From assembly GCF_000374545.1 (NCBI RefSeq), contig NZ_KB894596.1, forward strand, positions 1 through 64,000: 64,000 nucleotides of DNA, written 5' to 3'. The DNA is from Anaeromusa acidaminophila DSM 3853 (lineage in GTDB: Bacteria > Bacillota > Negativicutes > Anaeromusales > Anaeromusaceae). Positions 25,538 to 34,020 of this stretch are shown in pieces. Every line of letters begins with the position of its first letter. The first letter of the stretch is position 1. Position numbers and translations under genes: made by a program. The notes under the pieces were generated by a model. It was not told the DNA's origin. It made no database searches and worked only from the letters and a program-made list of their open reading frames with translations.

Positions 25538-26113
25538 ATGAAGAAACCAGAAACACTTACAGAGCACTTTATTGTCCTTAGCCATTTGATGATGCATCGT
25601 CATCATCACCGGAAAGGGCCTGCTATGCACAGCCCATTTCGAGGACAAGGTAGAATCTTGTCGCTTTTGCAGATGGAACCGGAAATGAGCCAAAAGAAGC
25701 TATCCTTCTTATTGGGAACTCGGCCGCAATCCATCGGGGAATTGCTAGCCAAGCTAGAGCAAAATGGACTGGTTGTGCGCAAGCCTTCCGAGGAAGACCG
25801 GCGTTCGATGATTGTGCAATTGACGGAAAAAGGAAAAGAAGAGGCTGTTTCGGAAGAAAGCCTTCATGAGTACGAGAAGAAAGCCGATGAAATCTTCAAC
25901 TGTCTTACCGAAGAAGAGCAAAATCATCTAAAAAGCTATCTGGAACGAGTGATTTCAAGCCTCAAGGAAACTATGGGAGACGAAGGCGAATTCATGGAAC
26001 GCCACATGCATCATCATGGTCATTGCATGGGCGGACACGGTCATCACGGGAGACCTCATGGCGGTCCTCATGGACACCACGGTCATCATGAAGAATCCGA
26101 AGACGACGAATAA
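25538..26113 (+). CDS. MarR-family regulator with His-rich termini
   Basis: A 191-residue winged helix-turn-helix repressor. DNA-binding helices are MSQKKLSFLLGTRPQSIGELLAKLEQNGL and the wing is RKPSEEDRRSMIVQLTEKGK. The N-terminus has MMHRHHHRKGPAMH, and the last about 40 residues are a His/Gly run (HMHHHGHCMGGHGHHG and more) ending acidic, which suggests nickel, zinc or copper binding. ATG 25538 is chosen over 25532 because AAAGGGGA then sits at normal spacing. It is followed after 38 bp by a small Cys-rich protein in the same transcript. Confidence 0.87.
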   Translation: MKKPETLTEHFIVLSHLMMHRHHHRKGPAMHSPFRGQGRILSLLQMEPEMSQKKLSFLLGTRPQSIGELLAKLEQNGLVVRKPSEEDRRSMIVQLTEKGKEEAVSEESLHEYEKKADEIFNCLTEEEQNHLKSYLERVISSLKETMGDEGEFMERHMHHHGHCMGGHGHHGRPHGGPHGHHGHHEESEDDE

Positions 26114-26151
26114 GCGTTAGCTGCAAGCTGCGTAGAAAGGGGGCGGACGAT

Positions 26152-26409
26152 ATGGGCTTGTTAAAGCGTTTGGCTTATCTCTTATCCGTAAGACAGGGCG
26201 GACATCGAGGGCGTCATGGCGGAAAGTTCCACAAGCGACACCGGGGAAGGACCGTAGTGTCGACACCGAACGCTGTGTTGGTTTCTAGTGAACTCCAAGC
26301 TGAAGTTTGCCCTATGTGCAAAAATCATTGCAGTCTTGCTACGCCAAAATGTGATAAAGGAAAGACTTATGCCCAAGAACAGCAAATCCAGGTTAAAGGC
26401 ATATCATAG
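26152..26409 (+). CDS. small basic protein with Cys4 C-terminal motif, unknown function
   Basis: An 85-residue protein without a family I can name. The first 35 residues are basic and His/Gly-rich (GGHRGRHGGKFHKRHRGR). The second half holds EVCPMCKNHCSLATPKCDKG with Cys 53, 56, 60 and 67, a possible metal or cluster site. It follows the His-rich MarR gene with a GAAAGGGGGCGG ribosome site, so it is under the same operator. It may be a metal-binding or sensor partner of that regulator (inference). Confidence 0.6.
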   Translation: MGLLKRLAYLLSVRQGGHRGRHGGKFHKRHRGRTVVSTPNAVLVSSELQAEVCPMCKNHCSLATPKCDKGKTYAQEQQIQVKGIS

Positions 26410-26430
26410 CTAAATGCAACTAAAAATAGG

Positions 26431-26462
26431 AAGGCTTTCGAGATATTCGAAGGCCTTTTTGT
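26431..26462 (+). terminator. terminator after the MarR/Cys-rich pair
   Basis: Stem AAGGCTTTCGA (26431-26441) pairs with TTCGAAGGCCTT (26446-26457) with one G-U, then TTTTGTTG. Confidence 0.65.
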
Positions 26463-26543
26463 TGTTGATGGGGTATAATTAAGATATCCAATCTTAAATT
26501 GACGATTGTGGTACTGCAGATCGTTACTGAAAAGGAGGTCGGG

Positions 26544-26864
26544 ATGAGCACTTCTTTGGATTTTATTGAATACGTTTGTGAGCAAATTGCAGGAGTCGGC
26601 CCAATTCGCTATCGAAAGATGTTCGGAGAGTACATGGTGTATGTGAATAATAAACCCATCCTGCTGGTGTGCGATGATACGGTATTTGTGAAGCTTCTTC
26701 CCTGTTTGGATGAAGTCATGCGCGATGCGGATAAGGGAATTCCGTATAAGGGAGCCAAGGAGCACTATATTTTGGACATTGATAATGCAAGTCTTAGCAA
26801 AGAAGTGATTACCATTTTGGAACCCATAACGGCAGTACCAAAACCGAGAAAGAAGAAACAATAA
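26544..26864 (+). CDS. TfoX/Sxy N-terminal domain protein
   Basis: A 106-residue stand-alone TfoX N-terminal domain: FIEYVCEQIAGVGPIRYRKMFGEYMVYVNNKPILLVCDDTVFVK is characteristic, ending in a basic PKPRKKKQ tail. In Gammaproteobacteria the full protein regulates competence; single-domain Firmicutes versions have no proven role. ATG 26544 follows AAAAGGAGG. It is a single-gene unit facing the convergent aldolase gene. Confidence 0.82.
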   Translation: MSTSLDFIEYVCEQIAGVGPIRYRKMFGEYMVYVNNKPILLVCDDTVFVKLLPCLDEVMRDADKGIPYKGAKEHYILDIDNASLSKEVITILEPITAVPKPRKKKQ

Positions 26865-26916
26865 AAGAAACGGAGCTTTATCCAGGCTGTTGCACAAGGT
26901 TGCACGTGCGGAGTTG

Positions 26917-26966
26917 AAAGCGCCAATGTGTACGAAAAGAATGCGTACACATTGGCGCTTTTTTTT
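26917..26966. terminator. bidirectional terminator hairpin (copy 1 of a repeated hairpin)
   Basis: An 18-bp perfect stem AAAGCGCCAATGTGTACG (26917-26934) with 26944-26961, then T-run on the plus strand. It lies between the convergent tfoX-like and aldolase genes. A near copy is at 29836-29883. Confidence 0.8.
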
Positions 26967-27007
26967 CGTTCGCAAAGAGGAACAAGATAATATGGTTCTG
27001 GCGTAAG

Positions 27008-28060
27008 TCAGTCTGAAGAACAAGAGTTATGCTGGTTTATTATTTTAGTGAAATCTTCTTTGAAAGAGCGAATGGCTTCTTCCTTGGTAGCCCATGACGT
27101 ACAAAAACGAATACAGGTATGTTCGCTATCAGGCTTGCTCCAGATAGAGGTAATATACTTTTGAGATATCGCGTCCACTAACCAGTTAGGAAATATGGGG
27201 AATAGCTGGTTAGAATGAGGTTCAGCAATAAAATCGAAACCGGCATCCTCGAAAATTTCCTTCAGCAAATAGGCCATTTTATTTGTGTGCGCTCCCAATT
27301 TGAAATATAAATCATCCTTGAATAGCTCTTCAAATTGCATACCAAGAAGCCATCCTTTTGCTGAAATGGCGCCACGTTGCTTCATATTGAAGCGGAAATC
27401 TTTTTTTAAAAAATCATTAATAATGACCAAAGCCTCTCCGAATAAAGCTCCCGCTTTTGTTCCGCCAATATAGAACGCATCGACAAGTTTTGGCAAATCG
27501 GCAATGGTAATGTCATTTTCTCGAGCGGTTAAGCCCATTGCTAGCCTAGCCCCATCTAAATAGAGCAACAGATTGTTTTCCTTGCAATAGGTAGAAAGCG
27601 CTTCGAGCTCTGCTTTAAAGTAGATGGTGCCAACCTCGGTCGGATTGGAAATAAAGACAATTTTAGGTTGTACCCAATGCTCATCTTGATGTTGGTCAAG
27701 AACGGGCTGAATTAGTTCCGGCGTCAGTTTGCCATTAGGGGTTACAATATCAAGGATTTTATGCCCGCTGGCTTCGATAGCTCCTGTTTCGTGAATATTA
27801 ATATGACCGAAATCTGCAGAGATGACAGCTTGGTAGGGCCTTAGAGAATGGGAAAGAAATGTCAAATTAGCAATCGTTCCGCCAGGAAGAAAGTGGATAT
27901 CCGCATTTTCGTATTGAATAACATTTCGAATCAAAGCTTTTGCATTTTCGCAATGCGAATCCATGCCGTATCCGTCGTTTTGCTCTAGACCGGAAGCAAC
28001 AATCGCTTTTAGGATATTGGAATGAGCGCTTTCACTATAATCGTTTTTGAAACTATACAT
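27008..28060 (-). CDS. low-specificity threonine aldolase-like PLP enzyme
   Basis: A 350-residue fold-type I PLP enzyme of the beta-eliminating lyase/threonine aldolase group. Marks are NDYSESAHSNILKAI and NDGYGMD at the start, FLPGGTIANLTFLSHSLRP (PLP pocket), LLYLDGARLAMGL, and the lysine motif FYIGGTKAGALFGEAL. It would split threonine or allo-threonine to glycine and acetaldehyde, or act on a related beta-hydroxy amino acid. The ribosome site GAAGGGGG precedes the ATG. It is divergent from a MocR regulator that probably controls it. Confidence 0.87.
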   Translation of the reverse strand: MYSFKNDYSESAHSNILKAIVASGLEQNDGYGMDSHCENAKALIRNVIQYENADIHFLPGGTIANLTFLSHSLRPYQAVISADFGHINIHETGAIEASGHKILDIVTPNGKLTPELIQPVLDQHQDEHWVQPKIVFISNPTEVGTIYFKAELEALSTYCKENNLLLYLDGARLAMGLTARENDITIADLPKLVDAFYIGGTKAGALFGEALVIINDFLKKDFRFNMKQRGAISAKGWLLGMQFEELFKDDLYFKLGAHTNKMAYLLKEIFEDAGFDFIAEPHSNQLFPIFPNWLVDAISQKYITSIWSKPDSEHTCIRFCTSWATKEEAIRSFKEDFTKIINQHNSCSSD

Positions 28061-28206
28061 TGGATAATCCCCCTTCGAAAATAAGTTGTTGGATGGGTAA
28101 ACTGTTTTATTGCTGTAACACCATAACCTCCTGTGGTTGAAGCCTCTTGGCTTGTATACTCTTCATGATCCTGATAATGATTGAATTGTTATCAGCTTTG
28201 GCATAG

Positions 28207-28256
28207 TATAATAATAAGGCTGCTATATGTATAACAGTCAATGTGGATGTATAACA
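28207..28256 (+). promoter_or_regulatory. mocR promoter -10 and direct-repeat operator
   Basis: TATAAT at 28207-28212 is the likely -10. Just downstream ATGTATAACA occurs twice (28227-28236 and 28247-28256), start to start exactly 20 bp, or two helical turns. Direct repeats are the usual binding pattern of MocR/GabR/PdxR regulators. Confidence 0.6.
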
Positions 28257-28278
28257 CTAAGGCGTCTGGAGGAAAGCG

Positions 28279-29769
28279 TTGAATATATCGATTGATCGAC
28301 ATGCAAAAACGTCTATTCAAGAACAGATTAAGCTCGAAATTGCCCAGCGCATTCGTTCGGGCCTGTTGGAAGAAGATTGTGCGCTCCCGTCGGTTCGAGA
28401 GCTAGCACATGGTTTGGATATAAGTTTGGTTACCGCACATAGGGTATATAAAGCACTTGAGAAAGATGGATTAATTAGAACCATTCGCGGAAAAGGAACG
28501 TTTGTAAAAGGCCATAGCGCTATACAAAATGGCGTTCCGCAAGATAATGACCAAAGCGGTGTTTCTCCGTACAATTGGCATGTATCAATTCAAGATTATC
28601 TTCCGCGGGCAAGCTTTTGGAGCCAGAGCAGCGTAAGACTTCCTTCTCAATTTCTGGATATGGCTACCGCTTCTATACATCATTCCTTATTTCCCGTTAC
28701 CATGTTGCAAGAGTCCATACAAGAAGCGCTACAGAAATACCCTCAAGCGCTTGGAAGCCGCTCCCCATACCAAGGAGATCCGGAGCTGCTAAAGCAAATT
28801 TGCAACTATTTAGCAAGCCAGGGAATACCAACTCAGCCGCATCAACTGTTGGTTACCAATGGGACCCAACAAGGAATCGATTTATTTGCTAGGACGTTTT
28901 TAGGCCCCAAGGATGTTGTGGCTATGGAAACTCCCTGTTTTTCCGGCGCTATTGATGCATTTCGTTTTAGTCACGCCGTAATTCAGCCAATACCCATTGA
29001 CGACGAGGGAATCCGAATTGACATACTAGAAGAGCTTGCAACACAAACAAAAATTAAAGCCATATACACAGTACCAACATACCAAAACCCAACCGGCGCA
29101 ATCATGTCGCTTCGACGTCGCAAAGACCTGCTTGAGTTTGCGGAAAATAATAATATTCTGATCCTCGAAGACGATCCCCATAGAGAGCTAGCGTTTTCCA
29201 ATAGTCTTTCCGCCATGAAAACACCTCCGACACTTACCTCATTAGATCGCTCTGGACGAGTAATTTACCTCAAAGGATTTAGCAAATTTCTTTTTCCAGG
29301 ACTTAGATTGGGAGTTATGGTGGCCCATGGGACTATATTTAATCGATTGCTGGCGGCAAAATCGATTTCTGATCTGGGATCGCCCTTGTGGCTTCAAAAA
29401 GCGCTTGTTCCGCTCTTTGCCAATCCACAGCTGGTCACTTTTATAAAAAACTTGAACCAGAAATTAACGGCTCGAAGCAGCTTGGTTAGTAAGAGTCTTA
29501 CTGAGAAGCTTCCTCCGGGCTTTAAATTTAAAAAAATCTGTGGGGGAATGTATCTTTGGCTCACGTTGCCACCAGAAATATCTGCCGATGACTTGCTTAG
29601 TACGGCTCATAACCAGGGGATTCACTATTTGCCCGGTTCTATTTTTTACCCTGGGGAGCCGGAACTCAATCATTTGCGAATCTGCTGGACGAATCTTTCC
29701 GATGCAGATCTACCTAAAGCACTGGATATACTTTGCAAGATACTTAACCAGGCCATCGTAAATCCATAA
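28279..29769 (+). CDS. MocR-type GntR/aminotransferase fusion regulator
   Basis: A 496-residue fusion. The N-terminal GntR winged helix (residues 1-75) reads SIQEQIKLEIAQRIRSG...LPSVRELAHGLDISLVTAHRVYKAL. The rest is a class I aminotransferase-like PLP domain with YQGDPELLKQIC, YQNPTGAIMSLRRRKDLL and the PLP lysine in YLKGFSKFLFPGLRLG. Members sense PLP adducts of amino acids rather than catalyse. The TTG start at 28279 follows CTGGAGGA. Its divergent neighbour is a PLP aldolase, a natural target. A direct repeat sits before the gene. Confidence 0.9.
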   Translation: MNISIDRHAKTSIQEQIKLEIAQRIRSGLLEEDCALPSVRELAHGLDISLVTAHRVYKALEKDGLIRTIRGKGTFVKGHSAIQNGVPQDNDQSGVSPYNWHVSIQDYLPRASFWSQSSVRLPSQFLDMATASIHHSLFPVTMLQESIQEALQKYPQALGSRSPYQGDPELLKQICNYLASQGIPTQPHQLLVTNGTQQGIDLFARTFLGPKDVVAMETPCFSGAIDAFRFSHAVIQPIPIDDEGIRIDILEELATQTKIKAIYTVPTYQNPTGAIMSLRRRKDLLEFAENNNILILEDDPHRELAFSNSLSAMKTPPTLTSLDRSGRVIYLKGFSKFLFPGLRLGVMVAHGTIFNRLLAAKSISDLGSPLWLQKALVPLFANPQLVTFIKNLNQKLTARSSLVSKSLTEKLPPGFKFKKICGGMYLWLTLPPEISADDLLSTAHNQGIHYLPGSIFYPGEPELNHLRICWTNLSDADLPKALDILCKILNQAIVNP

Positions 29770-29835
29770 GTGGTATTTTGGAAAACTCAGTATGAGCTCG
29801 CGAACCGCTTGGGAATTATCATAAAGAACATAAGG

Positions 29836-29883
29836 AAGCGCCAATGCGTACGGAAAAAATCCGTATGTATTGGCGCTTTTTTG
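29836..29883. terminator. terminator hairpin (copy 2 of repeated hairpin)
   Basis: Stem AAGCGCCAATGCGTACGG (29836-29853) with 29861-29878 (G-U pairs), then TTTTTTG. It is nearly the same sequence as the hairpin at 26917-26966. Confidence 0.78.
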
Positions 29884-30001
29884 TATAACTGGAAGAAAAA
29901 AGCAGGAAATTGAAGAAAAACAAGAGAAGCTCCTAACATAACTTCATCGTGATATAGGTTGATTGGTAAGAGCTTGAATTTCTAAGGAGGGGATAGCGTT
30001 T

Positions 30002-31123
30002 ATGCAAAAAGACTTTCATTATGATGTCGTGTATGTACTGGCGAAATGGGCCGGTTTTAATGATTCGGAGGCATACACGGTAGCCTATGCCTCGCAATAT
30101 GTTGATGATGCCAATAATAGCGGACATATTGAATTTTATACGGGAGAATCCTATACAAGAACGAGCTCGGCGCATGAAACCTATGATGTAAAGGACAACG
30201 CTGATAATACAGAAAATCACAATGTTTGGCTGCCGTTTCACTTTTTGCCGGGTTACTGCGGAGAAACAAAGGACGTGCTGGTCGCAAAAGATTTGTTTGA
30301 AAGAGTAGTGTGCACGCCTGATAGTTTTGTTGCACGAGAAATGCTGCAGGATGTGATTCGGAGCCGAGATGAAAGTTATGGACTTCACCGTTTTGGCATC
30401 GCTATACATACTTATGCCGACACGTGGGCGCATCGTGGTTTTGCAGGCGTTAGCAACCGTATCAATAAAGTAGCAGAAATCGTTAGTGCGGTAGATGAAA
30501 AAGACAAGGAGCTGTTATCGCTAAAGGATGAGTTTCTGAGGCAATTTCCTAAATTGATACCGGTTGGGCACGGAACTGCCCTGCATTATCCGGACCTTCC
30601 GTACGTGAAGGAATGGAAGTTTGTTTTTGAAGAAGATCGTGAGCGTGGAGAGCAGACGTATAATAACACCGATGCATTTATTGAGGCGGCAGATTTCCTG
30701 CTCCGGTTAATGCGTTTGTTTTTGGGCGTGCGCGCCAATACGATCGTGTTAGCAGATAATGTAGAAAACCTATATGGTGATATTGAAGCGTTAGCGGGTG
30801 AGCAAAGAGATTTTTTGAGAAGAATCTTTAATGAGAATAACGATGATAATGGTGACGTGCGTCATGAAAAGTGGCTTGAATTATCATCAAACGGAAGTAT
30901 TCAGGGCGTAGGCAAAATACCGGACTACGCTCCGAAAGGGATTGGTTCTTGGAAATATGAAGCCTTGAATACGGTAAACGAAATCGATGGGGAAGAAGAG
31001 AGATTCACTTTTACAGATGAATTTTTCACATCAGACTGGAAAAAGTTTCACGATGCTCTTCAAATCCAGCGGCAATATATATTGCTAAAGCTTCTTCCAA
31101 AGTACGGAATATGTGTATCGTGA
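30002..31123 (+). CDS. DUF6765-family protein of unknown function
   Basis: A 373-residue soluble protein beginning MQKDFHYDVVYVLAKWAGF, the opening I associate with DUF6765. There are many conserved His/Asp positions (DFHYD, SAHETYD, FHFLPG, GIAIHTYADTWAHRGFAG), a pattern suggesting a metal-dependent phosphohydrolase or zinc phospholipase C-like fold. That is inference only. The ribosome site TAAGGAGGGG precedes the ATG. It stands alone; no obvious partner gene. Confidence 0.65.
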   Translation: MQKDFHYDVVYVLAKWAGFNDSEAYTVAYASQYVDDANNSGHIEFYTGESYTRTSSAHETYDVKDNADNTENHNVWLPFHFLPGYCGETKDVLVAKDLFERVVCTPDSFVAREMLQDVIRSRDESYGLHRFGIAIHTYADTWAHRGFAGVSNRINKVAEIVSAVDEKDKELLSLKDEFLRQFPKLIPVGHGTALHYPDLPYVKEWKFVFEEDRERGEQTYNNTDAFIEAADFLLRLMRLFLGVRANTIVLADNVENLYGDIEALAGEQRDFLRRIFNENNDDNGDVRHEKWLELSSNGSIQGVGKIPDYAPKGIGSWKYEALNTVNEIDGEEERFTFTDEFFTSDWKKFHDALQIQRQYILLKLLPKYGICVS

Positions 31124-31244
31124 CTGGTAGCCGGGAAGAAAGACATGGAAAAGATTTAATGCTGAAAAAGTGAAAGTTGAAAGGCTGCCTATGCGGCGAA
31201 TAGAAAGATTTGATGGAGTTCCGTGTGGAATAATAGCAAGAAGT

Positions 31245-32603
31245 TGATAAAAAAGGAACGTCCCCACTGTCTGCTCCTTGCTTCTGGAAAACTTTAAAGA
31301 ATCCTTGGGAACATTAACCGAATAAGCAAATATGTTGCAAGGAGGGTTACAATGGAAGACTATCAGTTAACGTTTGAAGATATTGAGCGTATAAATACGC
31401 TGGCTATACAGCCAGGACGTACAGCATATGTTGATGAATGTGGTAACTTTGGCTTTGACTTTAGAAAAGACGGTGTTTCTACACACTATATTGTTTGTGC
31501 AGTTATAGTTAATAATGAGAATATACTTGAAATTGAGAAGAAAGTTAATGAAATACGCAAGCTTAATTTTTCAAACAACGAAATGAAGTCTAGTTCGATT
31601 GGCAATAAGCATTCTCGAAGAGCTAAAATTTTAACCGAATTGCTGCTCGTTGATTTTTCGCTTATTATACTTATTGCGGATAAGCAAGCATTTTATAATG
31701 ATTCTCCTCTTACAGAATATAAAGGCACTTTTGTGAAATTCCTTCATCAGAAACTGTATGAGTCCATGTATACTTGTTATCCGAAGCTGAAAATTGTCGA
31801 GGATGAATACGGGAGTTCGGAGTTTCAATCAGAATTCAAGAAATATGTTTGTAAAAACAGACCGACTCCAAATCTGTTTAACGAATATGATTTTGATTAT
31901 TTCGATAGCCGCAAATGTAATATAGTACAAATTGCGGACATTATTGCTGGATCTACCATGCAGCATATTATTGATGTAACGGCACCTGACGTACTTAAAA
32001 TATTCAAAGGAAAAATCATAGAGATTATCAATTTCCCTAAGTCCTTTATTCCCTATAAGGCTGGAGAGAATGCAGATACATCGTTCGACAAACAGATTTA
32101 CATGTTAGCGGACCAGTGTGCGACAGCCTACATTGACAGCAACAAAAATTCTAACGAAGAAGACGTTCGATTGCGCATTTTGTTCTTGAAAAAATTGCTA
32201 TTTACAGTGCGCAATATCAATGACTCTATATATATCCACTCAAGTGAAATAACCAAAATGCTGTCCAATATTTTGGAACAGAAGGTTACGCGTGACTATC
32301 TTTATCGTCGAATTGTAGCACCGCTAAGAGACGCAGATGTACTAATTTCGAGTAGTTCGCATGGATATAAAATTCCCACTTGCGTCGATGATATATACAC
32401 CTATATTAATCAAACAAGTGGAATTATTAGTCCTATGCTTAGCCGAATTGAAAAATGTCGCTCGCTTATAAAAAAGCAGACTGACGGCAAGCTGGATATA
32501 CTGGATGGCCCGGCATTGACTAAGTTTAAACGCTATTTTGGGGATTATTAAAAATATTATCACTTTCACTTTATAGGATAGAAGGGACGTTCCTTTTTTG
32601 TCA
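31245..32603. repeat. 20-bp inverted repeats framing a single DUF3800 gene
   Basis: TGATAAAAAAGGAACGTCCC at 31245-31264 and its inverted counterpart at 32584-32603 agree at 19 of 20 positions. The 1.36-kb segment between them holds only the DUF3800 gene. No transposase is inside. It could be a transposon-derived or trans-mobilised cassette. Confidence 0.7.
31352..32551 (+). CDS. DUF3800-domain protein
   Basis: A 399-residue protein. The N-terminal DUF3800 domain has AYVDECGNFGFDF (first acidic motif), KSSSIGNKHSRRAKIL, IVEDEYGSSEFQ and IVQIADIIAGSTMQH, consistent with an RNase H-like nuclease fold with acidic active residues. The C-terminal about 130 residues (HSSEITKMLSNILEQKVTRDYLYRRIVAPLRDADVLISSSSHGYKIP) look like a winged-helix element. 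It is AT-rich compared with neighbours and framed by inverted repeats, both signs of transfer. DUF3800 proteins often occur in mobile or defence settings; its role here is unknown. Confidence 0.78.
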   Translation: MEDYQLTFEDIERINTLAIQPGRTAYVDECGNFGFDFRKDGVSTHYIVCAVIVNNENILEIEKKVNEIRKLNFSNNEMKSSSIGNKHSRRAKILTELLLVDFSLIILIADKQAFYNDSPLTEYKGTFVKFLHQKLYESMYTCYPKLKIVEDEYGSSEFQSEFKKYVCKNRPTPNLFNEYDFDYFDSRKCNIVQIADIIAGSTMQHIIDVTAPDVLKIFKGKIIEIINFPKSFIPYKAGENADTSFDKQIYMLADQCATAYIDSNKNSNEEDVRLRILFLKKLLFTVRNINDSIYIHSSEITKMLSNILEQKVTRDYLYRRIVAPLRDADVLISSSSHGYKIPTCVDDIYTYINQTSGIISPMLSRIEKCRSLIKKQTDGKLDILDGPALTKFKRYFGDY

Positions 32604-32737
32604 TGCTTTTTCAAAGTGATAGCAATTATGATGAATCGGAACTGTGCGTGGAAGTGGCCAAGTTGCCGCAAAACGCACTCGCGGAGATAGATGCCGGCCA
32701 TGCGCTACGGCTACCAAAGGCCCTTCTAACATACTGA
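32603..32737 (+). CDS. 44-codon ORF, possible gene remnant at the cassette edge
   Basis: An open frame starts at an ATG overlapping the last base of the right inverted repeat. It reads 44 residues containing ELCVEVAKLPQNALAEIDAG and ends LPKALLTY just before a hairpin. Local composition is more GC-rich and codon-like than the intergenic norm. No clear ribosome site is visible, so it may be the 3' end of a gene cut by insertion of the cassette. I do not recognise it. Confidence 0.3.
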   Translation: MLFQSDSNYDESELCVEVAKLPQNALAEIDAGHALRLPKALLTY

Positions 32738-32741
32738 TAAA

Positions 32742-32788
32742 CGGCAGGCTGTGTGAAACGTAACCTTCACATGGCCTGTCGCGTTTTA
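32742..32788 (+). terminator. terminator-like hairpin in the 32.55-32.99 kb gap
   Basis: GGCAGGCTGTGTGAA (32743-32757) pairs with TTCACATGGCCTGTC (32766-32780), with a mismatch and G-U pairs, followed by GCGTTTTACT. The rest of the 441-bp gap holds the inverted repeat end and the 44-codon ORF; nothing else was recognised. Confidence 0.55.
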
Positions 32789-32992
32789 CTATATTGCTAA
32801 GCTAGCTGGGAGATGTGAATGCTAGAAGATGACATTAGATGCGAATAAACAAAGAAGCAGGAGTTTGAGGGAAAATAGGAGAAGCATTGTTAAAAACTAT
32901 GTCTCGCTAGCTTGCTTGATCAATTTTCACAGTGGAGTAAACGGAGGCTAATATGCGCTGCGTTGATGTAACAATTTGTAAAGGGGACGCTT

Positions 32993-33934
32993 ATGGAGTC
33001 TTTTTATCTGGTACTTACACAGTTGGAAATTTTTACAGTGATGATTATCATTGGCGTTATTGGGATAAAAACAAAAGTTATAAACGAGAATTGTCTGGGG
33101 TATTTATCCAGGTTGATCATGCGCTTAATTCTTCCCATTATGATTTTTCACAAGTCAATCAATGGAGCGACCCGCAACGACATTCTTTTTTCTTTTATAG
33201 AGGTTCTTTCATCTGCTATTTTCATGTTTGGAGTGCTGTTTATTACAGGCTTTCTTCTTAAACGGGTCTTTTCTTTGCATGGAAATTATGGACGCATCTT
33301 TCATGCTTCAACCATGTTTGGGAATGTAGGCTTTATTGGAATTCCTTTGATTTTAGGCGTTTTGCCGGAGCGTGGCATGCTGTATATGGCGCTTTTTACT
33401 ATCGTGGATCAGATGTTGCTTTGGAGTGTTGGATTTCATCTGACGTTGCCAAAGGAAAAACTGGCTCATAATTCGTTAACGGCGAATCTTAAAAATTTGG
33501 CAAATCCAGCCATGATCGGGATTCTTTTGGCTATTCTTTTTATAATCATGGAATGGAAGCTGCCTGTTACATTAAACAAGGCTCTCGGAGCGGTTGGGGA
33601 TATGACAACGCCACTGTCACTGATTTATATTGGGGGAACTTTTTGTTTTTGCAATGTAAGGAGATTTTTGACAAAGATAGAATACTATTCGATTGTTGTT
33701 GTAAAAATGATAGCGGTTCCGTTGGGAATATTTTCGGTGCTGCGGCTGTTCCAGGTTCAACCGGAAATTATTACATTTATTACGTTGCTTGCGGGAATGC
33801 CAAGTATGACCGCCATTGCCATGTTTGCAAGGACGAATGAATCCGATGAGGAGTGCGCTGTTGGCGCTATCATGATGACGACCATTCTTTGCTTGGTTAC
33901 CTTACCGCTGGTTGCTTATCTTACGAGTTGCTAA
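32993..33934 (+). CDS. AEC-family (auxin efflux carrier-type) transporter
   Basis: A 313-residue membrane protein with about ten hydrophobic segments in two five-helix halves. Typical marks are the cross-over motifs MFGNVGFIGIPLILGVL in the first half and LLAGMPSMTAIAMFARTNESDEE near the end. Bacterial members carry malate, other carboxylates or amino acids. The ribosome site AAAGGGGACG precedes ATG 32993. It is a single-gene unit ended by a strong terminator; the substrate cannot be inferred. Confidence 0.88.
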   Translation: MESFYLVLTQLEIFTVMIIIGVIGIKTKVINENCLGYLSRLIMRLILPIMIFHKSINGATRNDILFSFIEVLSSAIFMFGVLFITGFLLKRVFSLHGNYGRIFHASTMFGNVGFIGIPLILGVLPERGMLYMALFTIVDQMLLWSVGFHLTLPKEKLAHNSLTANLKNLANPAMIGILLAILFIIMEWKLPVTLNKALGAVGDMTTPLSLIYIGGTFCFCNVRRFLTKIEYYSIVVVKMIAVPLGIFSVLRLFQVQPEIITFITLLAGMPSMTAIAMFARTNESDEECAVGAIMMTTILCLVTLPLVAYLTSC

Positions 33935-33947
33935 CTTATAATAATAA

Positions 33948-33999
33948 TGAAACAACGAAGTCTAGATGAATTTTTTCTAGACTTCGTTGTTTCACTTTT
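33948..33999. terminator. bidirectional terminator between AEC and trmO genes
   Basis: An 18-bp perfect stem (33948-33965 with 33977-33994, core AACAACGAAGTCTAG). It serves the two convergent genes. Confidence 0.85.
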
Positions 34000-34020
34000 A
34001 TATGCATTTACGGAGTAGCT

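Noticed and set aside
27008-28060. Tryptophanase or tyrosine phenol-lyase instead of threonine aldolase
   Set aside because: The length (350 residues) and the YLDGARLAMGL/GGTKAGALFGEAL motifs fit the aldolase group, not the longer lyases.
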